Shown here one piece after another: positions 24,488 through 32,477 of a stretch of 33,728 nucleotides of DNA. Position 1 is the first letter of the stretch, and every line of letters starts with the position of its first letter. The notes beneath the pieces are model-generated. The model saw only the letters and a list, made by a program, of their open reading frames with translations, had not been told where the DNA came from and did not search any database. The position numbers and the translations under genes were made by a program. Origin of the DNA: Chloroflexi bacterium UBA4733 (lineage in GTDB: Bacteria; Chloroflexota; UBA4733); contig DHIZ01000187.1 of assembly GCA_002404055.1 (NCBI GenBank), forward strand, positions 1-33,728, given 5' to 3'.

Positions 24488-25609
24488 ATGCCTCGAACCC
24501 TGCTCGTCATCTCTGCTTCCCCAGATGGGCAACTGAACGAGCGCATCGCCCAGGACCGCTCGCCGCGCAAAGATTATGTCGAACTCGCTCGCCGGCTTGA
24601 TGCGACGCTGCTCTATCGCGACGCCGTGCAGGAACACACCTGGAGCCGCCTCGTGGCCCGACTGTTTGGCCTCCCGGCGGGCCAGGCGGCGCTTGCGTTT
24701 GCGCGGCGCCGGGACTATGCTGCGGTCTTCACCGATGCGGAGAACATCGGCATCCCGCTGGCCATGCTCTTCCGATTGACACAGGTACGCAGGCGGCACG
24801 TGATGATTGGCCATCTGTTGTCGACGCGCTCCAAGCGGCTGCTGTTTCGCGTGTGTAGGCTCGGGAAACAGTTCGACGCGATCGTCTGCCATTCGTCCCT
24901 GCAACGTCGGATCATTGGGCGACGCCTGGGGGTCCCGGATGATCGTATCGCCCTGCTCCCCTATCAAGTGGACGAGCGCTTCTGGCGGCCGCTGGAGCGC
25001 CCGACGCGCCGCCAGATCTGTAGCGTTGGTCTGGAGTTCCGTGACTATCCGACGTTGATCAGCGCCGTTGCCGGACTGGATCTCGAACTCGTCATCGCAG
25101 CGGCAAGCTACTGGTCGAAACGTGGCAATACCGCCGAGGGCATGCCGTTGCCGGCCAACGTGCGGGTGACGGCGTTGGACTACGAACGGCTGCGCGAGTT
25201 GTACGCGCAGTCGCTGTTCGTGGTCGTTCCGCTCTACAATGTGGAGTTCCAGGCCGGCATCACCGTCATTCTGGAGGCCATGGCAATGGGCAAGGCAGTC
25301 ATCGTCACCCAGACGCGTGGCCAGACAGACGTCGTGCGCGACGCCGATGGATTGCCTCCGCTGCCCGGGGGGCCAGCGTCGGGATTTGCTGATCTGCTCG
25401 ACGAGGTCACTGCCGCAACGTATGGTCAGACCGGCATCTACGTCCCACCCGGCGATGTGGCAGCATTGCGGCAGGCAATCATCTACCTGGCCGGCCACCC
25501 TGACGAAGCCGAGGTGATGGGTGCCAACGGCCGCCGGCTGCTAGAGCGTCTGATGACGCTCGACCAGTACGTCAGGCGCATTGCCGCGCTGCTTCAGCCG
25601 GTAGCATAA
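24488..25609 (+). CDS. Family 4 glycosyltransferase
   Basis: A retaining GT-B-fold sugar transferase of 373 residues. The N-terminal Rossmann half (LLVISASPDGQLNERIAQDR up to FDAIVCHSSLQRRII) is followed by the donor-binding half, including ALDYERLRELYAQSLFVVVPL and EFQAGITVILEAMAMGKAVIVT with the E-x7-E motif of GT4. It has no membrane helix. ATG 24488 has AAGGA about ten bases upstream. It is the first gene of the rightward set and divergent from pqqD. It probably adds a sugar to the EPS repeat unit; the donor is not evident. Confidence 0.9.
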   Translation: MPRTLLVISASPDGQLNERIAQDRSPRKDYVELARRLDATLLYRDAVQEHTWSRLVARLFGLPAGQAALAFARRRDYAAVFTDAENIGIPLAMLFRLTQVRRRHVMIGHLLSTRSKRLLFRVCRLGKQFDAIVCHSSLQRRIIGRRLGVPDDRIALLPYQVDERFWRPLERPTRRQICSVGLEFRDYPTLISAVAGLDLELVIAAASYWSKRGNTAEGMPLPANVRVTALDYERLRELYAQSLFVVVPLYNVEFQAGITVILEAMAMGKAVIVTQTRGQTDVVRDADGLPPLPGGPASGFADLLDEVTAATYGQTGIYVPPGDVAALRQAIIYLAGHPDEAEVMGANGRRLLERLMTLDQYVRRIAALLQPVA

Positions 25610-25810
25610 CGGTCGCGCCACGCGGCGTTAGGAGACCTGTTTACGTTCATCCTTCCCGGCGTAGGTGAGCGCAGCACAGCTTCGTCGTTCATCTTGGTGT
25701 CAAGAACGGTGGCTACACTGCTGCGCACTATCCGTTCGGGTGCGCCCTGGCCATGTTCGATCCACTTTGGAGGGCGCCTTGTGTAGGCTGTCGCACAGAG
25801 GGATGTCGCC

Positions 25811-28800
25811 ATGACCAGGACTCCATTGCAGAGCGTGCTTCGACGCAGCCGCGTCCTCGTTTCTGTCCTCGTTGCCTGCCTCGCCTTCGCTCCCCTCACC
25901 ATGCTGACGAGCGCGGCGGTCCTGACTGGAGCGCCTGGCGAATCCTTGCAGGCACTGCCGGCGGCGCTGAGCTACAGCACCGACCCGTCCCTCACCGGCC
26001 AGTGGTCCGCGCCGATCAGTTGGCCGAACGTCACAGTGCATACGGTCTTAATGGCCAACGGCAAGGTACTGTCCTGGCAGGATGGCGGGACTCCGGCCGT
26101 CTGGGATCCAGCCACGGGGTTGTTCACTTCGGTGCCGCTCGGTACCGTCGACCTGTTTTGCGCCGGCCAGACAGTCTTCGCGGACGGCCGGGTATTCGTC
26201 ATCGGCGGCTGCAACCCGGCGACCGGTAACGGGATCAGTAATGCCAATATCTTTGATCCCGCCACTAACACCTGGACCACCGCTTCGTCCATGGCAAACG
26301 CGCGTTGGTATCCAACTGGCACGGCCTTGCCCGATGGCAGAGTGCTGGCAACTGGTGGCGCGAACTCGGGCGACTGTACGAACTGTAACGTGCAGATTCC
26401 TGAGGTGTATAATCCAGGCACAGGCGCCTGGACGCAATTGACCACAGCTGTATGGAACACGCCGAGCTATCCGAATATGTACGTCCTGCCCGACGGTCGC
26501 CTCCTTGAGGCCGGGGCGTCGGAGATCAAGGTCTCCGCGGCGACTCTGGATGTCGCCAGCCAGACGTGGGCAACGGTAGACCCCACCATCGTCGACGGTG
26601 GAACCACCGCCATGTACCGGCCGGGCATGATCGTCAAGGCCGGTAGCGCGGCGGACGGCGGTGGAACGTCCGCTGCGGTGGCGACGACCTATGTGCTGGA
26701 TATGACCCAGCCCTCACCGGCGTGGCGTCAAACTGCCTCGATGGCCTATCCAAGGGCCTTTTCCATGCTGACCATGCTGCCGGATGGCAATGTGCTCGTC
26801 ACGGGGGGCGGCAAGGATACCAGTGGAACAAACCTGGCCAACGCCGTGCTCCCCGCCGAGCTCTGGTCGCCGGCGACGCAGACCTGGTCCACGATGGCGT
26901 CGATGCAAACGCCACGTCTGTACCACTCGACAGCGGTGTTGCTACCTGATGCACGCGTGCTGGTTTCGGGCGGCGGTGCGGACTCCTGGGATAATGCCAC
27001 GGATGAAAAGAGCGCCGAGATCTATTCCCCGCCCTATCTGTTCAAGGGTGCGCGACCGGCGATCACGACTGCGCCATCAACCGTGCAGTACGGCGCCGGC
27101 TTCACAGTCAGCAGCCCGGACTCTGCCAGCATCGCCTCGATCTCGCTCATGCGGCTGGGCGCGGCGACGCATGGCTTCAATCAGAACCAGAGCTTTCTCA
27201 ATCTGCCGTTCCAGGTAGCTGGCGGAAACCTCACGGTGCAGGCCCCGGTGAATGCCGACGCCGCGCCTCCCGGCAACTACATGCTCTTCATCGTCAACAG
27301 CAACGGCGTGCCGTCGGTGGCTTCCTTTGTGAATCTTCCCGTTCCCGGGGCGGACACCACGCCGCCGACCGCTCCGACCAACCTCGTTGCCACGGGTGGA
27401 ACAGGCATGGCCAATCTGAACTGGTCGGCGTCAACCGACAATGTGGGCGTCACCGGGTACACCGTGTACCGCTCCACCGTCTCGGGATTCGTGCCTGCGC
27501 CTGCCAACCAGGTCGGCCAGACAACGGGGACAAGCTACACGGACACCAGCTTTCCGGCGGCGGGAACATACTACTACCTGGTCACCGCCAGGGACGCGGC
27601 GGGCAACGTCAGCGCTCCATCCAACCAGGCCACTGCCTCTGTTTCAGGGACACCTCTGATAGCAACGCTTGGGCACAGCAGTGTCGGGGCCCAGATGGAC
27701 TCGGGCGACGCTAATTACATGAACGGCTCCCGCTTCACCATGGGAACCAACGCCGGCGCTGTAACGAGTATGCGTGTGTACGTCGGCAGCGTGAGCGCCG
27801 GGCCGAACAATCAGTACCAGCTGGCCATCTACACGGACAACAGCGGCACCCCAGGTGCGTTCGTTGCCGGCAGCGGCAGCGGTGTGTTGCAAGCCAATTC
27901 TTGGAACACGATACCAATCGCTGCCAATCTGAGCGCCAACACCTCCTACTGGTTGGTCTATAACACAAACGGCAGCAGTGGGTCCGCCAACAACCTGGCG
28001 TACGACCAGAGCAGCAGCGTGCTGGAGGGCTACAGCAACAGCAGCGTCCCCTTCGGTACCTGGCCGACAGCATTTGGGTCTGCTTCAGTCGCCACGTGGG
28101 CGTATTCCATCTATGCGACGTACTCCTATTCGTCCAGCGGGACGTCACCTACGGCGACACCGATGCCTACGCAGACTCCGTCGCCGACTCCGACGGTTAC
28201 CCCAACGGCGACTAGTTCACCAACAGCCACGGCGACCGCCACAGCGACGCCAACCGGCTCGAATGACACTCCGACCCCTACACAGACACCGACGGCGACA
28301 GCGACCGCCCACCCAACGGCGACCGCCACGGCCACCTCCACAGCCACGGCGCTCCTGGGCTATGCGACCGTCGGAGGGCAGACGGACTCCGGCGATGCCA
28401 ACTTCGTGAACGGCTCACGCTTCACGTCGAACGCCACGGGGGGAACCGTCACGAGCATGAGCGTCGCCATCGGCCAGGCCGATGCCGCCCCCCACAACCA
28501 GTATCAGCTTGCTATCTACAGCGACAACAACGGCGCCCCCGGCACCTTGCTCGCGCACAGCAGCACGGGGACGCTCACGGGGAACGCCTGGAACACGCTG
28601 CCGGTCAGCGCCACCTTGCAGCCCAACACCAACTACTGGCTGATGTACAACACCAACGGCAGCAACGACGCGATGAACGACCTGCACTACGACACGAGCG
28701 GTAGCGTGCCCTACGCCTACAGCACCGCCAGCGTCCCCTTCGGCTCCTGGCCCACCACCTTCGGCCAGGCCACCACCAGCACCGCCGCCTACTCCATCTA

Positions 28801-28819
28801 CGCAACGTATGGCTCCTGA
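25811..28819 (+). CDS. Galactose-oxidase/GlxA-like copper radical oxidase
   Basis: A secreted oxidase that would oxidise a primary alcohol or aldehyde of a glycan and make H2O2. After a signal peptide (SVLRRSRVLVSVLVACLAFAPL) come kelch repeats (about residues 45-410) and the DUF1929-like E-set domain (about 415-510). All active-site residues can be placed: Cys117 (DLFCAGQ) for the Cys-Tyr cofactor, Tyr167 (RWYPTG), Tyr371-His372 (RLYHST) and His454 (ATHGFNQ). Then follow an FN3 domain (512-612), a beta-domain (614-775), a PT linker (778-845) and a second beta-domain. GlxA of Streptomyces belongs to this family and matures a surface glycan; the EPS neighbours suggest the same here. ATG 25811 has GAGGGA eight bases upstream. 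Confidence 0.92.
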   Translation: MTRTPLQSVLRRSRVLVSVLVACLAFAPLTMLTSAAVLTGAPGESLQALPAALSYSTDPSLTGQWSAPISWPNVTVHTVLMANGKVLSWQDGGTPAVWDPATGLFTSVPLGTVDLFCAGQTVFADGRVFVIGGCNPATGNGISNANIFDPATNTWTTASSMANARWYPTGTALPDGRVLATGGANSGDCTNCNVQIPEVYNPGTGAWTQLTTAVWNTPSYPNMYVLPDGRLLEAGASEIKVSAATLDVASQTWATVDPTIVDGGTTAMYRPGMIVKAGSAADGGGTSAAVATTYVLDMTQPSPAWRQTASMAYPRAFSMLTMLPDGNVLVTGGGKDTSGTNLANAVLPAELWSPATQTWSTMASMQTPRLYHSTAVLLPDARVLVSGGGADSWDNATDEKSAEIYSPPYLFKGARPAITTAPSTVQYGAGFTVSSPDSASIASISLMRLGAATHGFNQNQSFLNLPFQVAGGNLTVQAPVNADAAPPGNYMLFIVNSNGVPSVASFVNLPVPGADTTPPTAPTNLVATGGTGMANLNWSASTDNVGVTGYTVYRSTVSGFVPAPANQVGQTTGTSYTDTSFPAAGTYYYLVTARDAAGNVSAPSNQATASVSGTPLIATLGHSSVGAQMDSGDANYMNGSRFTMGTNAGAVTSMRVYVGSVSAGPNNQYQLAIYTDNSGTPGAFVAGSGSGVLQANSWNTIPIAANLSANTSYWLVYNTNGSSGSANNLAYDQSSSVLEGYSNSSVPFGTWPTAFGSASVATWAYSIYATYSYSSSGTSPTATPMPTQTPSPTPTVTPTATSSPTATATATATPTGSNDTPTPTQTPTATATAHPTATATATSTATALLGYATVGGQTDSGDANFVNGSRFTSNATGGTVTSMSVAIGQADAAPHNQYQLAIYSDNNGAPGTLLAHSSTGTLTGNAWNTLPVSATLQPNTNYWLMYNTNGSNDAMNDLHYDTSGSVPYAYSTASVPFGSWPTTFGQATTSTAAYSIYATYGS
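28143..28350 (+). repeat. Pro/Thr/Ala linker coding repeats
   Basis: Degenerate ACG-GCG-CC-type short tandem repeats encode the PT-rich linker (SPTPTVTPTATSSPTATATA type) between the two C-terminal domains of the copper oxidase. Similar tracts lie at about 6415-6500 and 6800-6930 (minus strand, secreted protein) and 31510-31610 (GH16). On the opposite strand they give long valine/alanine-rich frames that are not genes. Confidence 0.85.
28373..28784 (+). repeat. 412-bp inverted repeat, copy 2
   Basis: Encodes the last domain of the copper oxidase. It matches 5974-6385 on the opposite strand with six mismatches and no gap. The other domain of the same protein (27656-28130) is related in protein (DSGDANYMNGSRFT) but clearly diverged in DNA, so the near identity to the distant copy is recent. 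Confidence 0.95.
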
Positions 28820-28924
28820 GAGGAGGTATACAGGGATCCAACTGGCGTCATCAGGTCGTGCGTACGCTGTCGAGCATTGTTCATTTCGCTGTCATCATCC
28901 TGACCTACGCTGCTGGAGAGACAA

Positions 28925-30406
28925 TTGACAGCGCATACGGTGGGAGCGCCCGTGGGGATCATCTTCAAAAACGTCGCGTATTTGCTCGGTGCGCAGGCTT
29001 CCTCGTGGAGCCTCATGATCATTATGATGGTGCTGGTCCCGCACTATTTAGGGGCAGGCCAGTACGGACGGCTGAGCTTTGCTGTTGCTTTCGTCGGTTT
29101 TTTCGGGCTCCTGGCCGGACTTGGCGGTCCTTCATTCATCACGAAAGAGGTGGCGCGGGACCGTTCACGTCTCGGCTCCTATGTCTTCAACGCCCTGGTT
29201 ATGAATATCTTGCTCATGCTACTGCTATTTTCCTCGGCAATCGCGATCCTGTGGCGGGCGGGTTATCCCCGCGAATCGTGCGTTTTGGTTGTGGTGGTCT
29301 GCGTCGGGATGGGCCTGAATGTGCTGAGCACCACGATGATCGCCGGACTCCAAGGCGAGCAGCGAATGGCGAAGTCTGCAGCCTGGGGGATTGTTGGGAA
29401 CTACGAGTCAAACGGCGCAGTTATCCTGGCACTCGTCACGCGCCAAAATTTGCCGGTAGTCGCCGCCGCTCAGTTCTCCAGCAGTATCATCACGCTGATT
29501 GCCAATGGCCGGCAACTGGTCGGGCGGCTAGGCAACACTATTCGGATCGATCTTAAGGTCTGGACGACGCTCGCCAAAGGAGGCTTGCCGTTTCTCCTTT
29601 GGAACGTGGTCTTCACCATTTACGGTAGCATTGATGTCGTCATGCTCTCCTATATGGCCGGCGATACCGTTGTCGGGTGGTATACCCTGGCCTACAAGTT
29701 GATCGGCATCCCAATCTTCCTACCGTCGATCATTATGACCGCATTCTTCCCCACGCTTTCCGCGGAAGGGGCGCGGCGCTCGCCGGCTTTTTCCCGCCTT
29801 TCCAACCAGGCGATACGTTTGGTATCTCTCGGTTGTATCCCCATGGCCGCCGGGATAGCCCTCATCTCCGGTGACATCGTCTCGCTGCTGCGCTATCCGG
29901 CCGGGTTCAGCCACTCCATCCCGCTGATTCGCATCCTCGCTCTGCACGTCCCGAGCGTCGCCATCACCACTATCCTGGCGGCCACCATTGCGGCAGCCGA
30001 TCGCCAGAGCCGTTGGGTGGTTGTTGGCGTCATTGCGGCAATCGTCAACCTGCTACTCAATCTGGTGGCGATCCCGCTCGCGGCGCGACTCTACGGAAAC
30101 GCCGCCATTGGCGCCTCCGTGGTCACGGTCATTACGGAGCTAGTTATGTTGACCGGTGCGGTATATCTTCGACCTGCCGGCGTGCTAGACCGTGCAACTG
30201 CTGGCTACCTGGTTCGGTGCTTGCTAGCCTGCGTACCAATGGTCTTGGCGGTACTCCTGGTCGGTCGGAGCTCGCTTCTGATCCGTGTTGCCGTCGCGGT
30301 GGCAAGCTATGGGGTCGGCTCCCTGGCCCTTCGAACGGTCTCACTGCAGGCCATATCGAAGCTTGGTGGCGGCCTCTTGAGACCGGCACCGCTGGCAGGT
30401 GCGTAA
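28925..30406 (+). CDS. Polysaccharide flippase (Wzx/MOP family)
   Basis: A polytopic membrane protein of 493 residues with about 12-14 helices that would flip lipid-linked repeat units across the membrane. The N-terminal part shows the family pattern (IIFKNVAYLLGAQASSWSL, LVPHYLGAGQYGRLSFA, FITKEVARDRSRLGSYVFNAL) and the middle PSIIMTAFFPTLSAEGARR is the usual loop before the second half. The start is TTG 28925 with GGAGAG just upstream; no ATG fits the family N-terminus. It lies between the copper oxidase and GH16 genes. Together with the Wzy-like polymerase 14 kb away it completes a Wzx/Wzy pathway. Confidence 0.9.
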   Translation: MTAHTVGAPVGIIFKNVAYLLGAQASSWSLMIIMMVLVPHYLGAGQYGRLSFAVAFVGFFGLLAGLGGPSFITKEVARDRSRLGSYVFNALVMNILLMLLLFSSAIAILWRAGYPRESCVLVVVVCVGMGLNVLSTTMIAGLQGEQRMAKSAAWGIVGNYESNGAVILALVTRQNLPVVAAAQFSSSIITLIANGRQLVGRLGNTIRIDLKVWTTLAKGGLPFLLWNVVFTIYGSIDVVMLSYMAGDTVVGWYTLAYKLIGIPIFLPSIIMTAFFPTLSAEGARRSPAFSRLSNQAIRLVSLGCIPMAAGIALISGDIVSLLRYPAGFSHSIPLIRILALHVPSVAITTILAATIAAADRQSRWVVVGVIAAIVNLLLNLVAIPLAARLYGNAAIGASVVTVITELVMLTGAVYLRPAGVLDRATAGYLVRCLLACVPMVLAVLLVGRSSLLIRVAVAVASYGVGSLALRTVSLQAISKLGGGLLRPAPLAGA

Positions 30407-30694
30407 GGGCCCGAGGCACCGCCAAGAGGCCTTCCCCCAATGATCTACCTGAAGAAGTCCGACAGCATCTCTTTGTCCTCTGGTGTTACTGCTGTTTCCC
30501 CAGGACAGCTTGGTGCGACTCGTATACCGTGAAAAGTACGGTGAGTCAGCGATACTGTCCGCTAGGCCTCTCCGTAACAGCGTGATTTTCTAAAACCGTA
30601 GCCCATTCTTATCTGCACGGAACGAGAGTCTGGTCCGATTTATGCTAGGGTTTCTTCACTAGAAACGTTGGTCGCTCTGTTTTGGGGGACATGT
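30407..30694 (+). other. Intergenic region before the GH16 gene
   Basis: No supported gene. It holds a 30-codon plus-strand frame (30440-30532) with a poorly placed AGAGG, an ACCGT/ACGGT mini-hairpin just after it, and a possible -10 (TATGCT, about 30641) ahead of the GH16 gene with no clear -35. Confidence 0.3.
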
Positions 30695-32056
30695 TTGAAG
30701 ATTATCCGGGGAATCCCCGTACTCCTAGCCGTCGTTTTCAGTGTCTTTTTCCATGGCGAGATCGCCGGGGCGACCTCGGGAGCAACCGCCGCGTCGTCAC
30801 CAACCGGCAACCCGATCTTCGATGAGGAGTTCAATGGCACGTCCCTGGATTCCAGCACCTGGATCGCACTAAACCGGCCGGGAGACAGCAGCAACGGCGA
30901 GGCACAGTGCTATCTCCCCAGTAACGCCGCCGTGGCAGATGGCTCGCTTGTCTTGACCAGCAAGGTCGATGGCTCGTGTGCAGGGTACAGCTACACCTCT
31001 GCCATGGTGCAGTGGAAGTCGTTCAACTTTCTCTACGGTACGATTGAAATCCGGGCAAAGGAGGCGGGCGGTCAGGGAACCTGGCCCGCGCTCTGGCTGC
31101 TCGGTGCCGATTGTCAGCAGGCGAACATCACCACAGCCGACAACGTTGGAACGTGCAACTGGCCGGCACCGGGGTCTGACGAGATCGACATCGCGGAAAT
31201 TAAGGGTGGGAACCTGACGACTGTCAATCAGAACCTCATCTCCAACGGTACCAACACAACGTGCGCCCCGACGACGTCCGACGTAAGCCAGAACTGGCAC
31301 ACGTACGACCTCATCTGGCAACCGGGCTCCCTCACCTGGCAGATCGATGGACAGACGACCTGCACGATGACTCAAGCTGTACCTGCGCATCCCATGTTCT
31401 TGCTCCTCAATACCGCCCTTGGAGGCAATGGCGGAGGGCAGATCGACGCCTCGACTCTGCCACAGACGCACTCAATCGACTATGTCCGGGTTTACCAACC
31501 CGCCGGCTCCGCGACAGCCACGCCGACCGCTACGGCCACCCCGGTCGCGAGTGCGACGACGACTACGATGCCGACGGCAACCTCCACGACCCCACCAAGC
31601 AACCCAACGCCGTTGGTCGGTGCTTCGACGATCCAGTCTAGCTTGGACTCGAACGGCTCCGGCCAGGCCGAGGCCTTCCCATTCGTCGCCACAGGCACGG
31701 GGACATCGGCCGGCGTGTCGCTGTATCTCGATAGCGCCAACACCGCTTCGGAGGTGACGATCGGCGTGTACAGTTCTACTGCCGGGAGCGCGGGGACGTT
31801 GTTAGGCCAGGTGACGATCAACTCCCCGAAGGCCGGCGCTTGGAACAGGGCCCCCCTGTCGGTCGGAATCACCGCTGGGACGACGTATTGGCTGGTGATT
31901 CTGGAGCCGGCTGGCAGCACCGGCTCGCTTTGGTTCCGCGATACGAACGGCGGCACCAGTTCCACAAGCGCCCAAACCGGGCTGACGACGTTGCCTGCCA
32001 CCTGGGCGCCCGGTTCCAACTGGCCCACCATCAACCTGTCGGCCTACCTTAGTTGA
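30695..32056 (+). CDS. GH16 glucanase with C-terminal beta-domain
   Basis: A secreted beta-glucanase (laminarinase/lichenase-type) of 453 residues. I prefer TTG 30695 because GGGGGA lies five bases upstream and it gives a normal signal peptide (MKIIRGIPVLLAVVFSVFF, cleavage near AGA); TTG 30668 is an alternative. The catalytic domain (about residues 35-270) has the family signature DEIDIAEIKGG, with nucleophile Glu163, Asp165 and acid/base Glu168, plus GTWPALWLLG and the terminal SIDYVRVYQ strand. A PT linker follows (about residues 275-310), then a beta-domain of about 145 residues (SSLDSNGSGQAEAFPF up to TTYWLVILEP) distantly like the C-terminal domains of the copper oxidase and the 793-residue protein. 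It may cut the cell's own EPS or environmental glucan. Confidence 0.9.
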   Translation: MKIIRGIPVLLAVVFSVFFHGEIAGATSGATAASSPTGNPIFDEEFNGTSLDSSTWIALNRPGDSSNGEAQCYLPSNAAVADGSLVLTSKVDGSCAGYSYTSAMVQWKSFNFLYGTIEIRAKEAGGQGTWPALWLLGADCQQANITTADNVGTCNWPAPGSDEIDIAEIKGGNLTTVNQNLISNGTNTTCAPTTSDVSQNWHTYDLIWQPGSLTWQIDGQTTCTMTQAVPAHPMFLLLNTALGGNGGGQIDASTLPQTHSIDYVRVYQPAGSATATPTATATPVASATTTTMPTATSTTPPSNPTPLVGASTIQSSLDSNGSGQAEAFPFVATGTGTSAGVSLYLDSANTASEVTIGVYSSTAGSAGTLLGQVTINSPKAGAWNRAPLSVGITAGTTYWLVILEPAGSTGSLWFRDTNGGTSSTSAQTGLTTLPATWAPGSNWPTINLSAYLS

Positions 32057-32477
32057 AACCGTAACGGCTTGCCGCATTTTGCAGATCGCTGGCTACGAAC
32101 GCTGCCCGGCTCAGCGAATTACCTGCTGTGACGATGGACAGGCTTAGGAAGATTTCCTTCCCGTCTCCGTGGACGGAGCGGCGTCCGGTGGGCGTATGGT
32201 CGGCGCGCCTGCCTGTGTCGCCGGCCTCACCCGCCATACCCAATTGTCCGCCGCGCGAGCGCCGCATGCTGCGAATTCGCTTCGGCGAGCGCCCTACTAG
32301 AGGTAGTCCTTCCTTTGTCCGAACGCATTCCCTGCCTCGCTGAAGCGCCAGCGTCCCTAGCCAGCCGCGGCCAACGCACTGTCCAGCGGCGAATAATCTC
32401 CCTCGGTCAGCCGCATTCACAATGGCGTCCGTTTGCCGTGCTAAGACAAGGTTCATGTTGACATGACAGTTTAGCAT
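32057..32477. other. Intergenic stretch without supported gene
   Basis: Frames exist on both strands (minus 32049-32477; plus 32128-32343) but neither has a ribosome binding site or recognisable motif. Noted structure: a short palindrome CTCCGT-GG-ACGGAG about 110 bases beyond the GH16 stop, and TCATGT-TG-ACATGA at 32453-32466, 12 bases beyond the end of the transposase-like gene, which could be part of an element end. Confidence 0.35.

Noticed and set aside
24449..25498. Minus-strand frame of 349 codons
   Set aside because: Antisense of the GT4 gene, which has the E-x7-E motif and a binding site.
28126..28687. Minus-strand valine/glycine-rich frames opposite the copper oxidase
   Set aside because: Same effect: antisense of the linker and of the 412-bp repeat.
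30440..30532. 30-codon plus-strand ORF (MIYLKKSDSISL)
   Set aside because: AGAGG is ten or more bases from the ATG, there is no neighbour coupling and no motif; kept only as a note in the intergenic entry.
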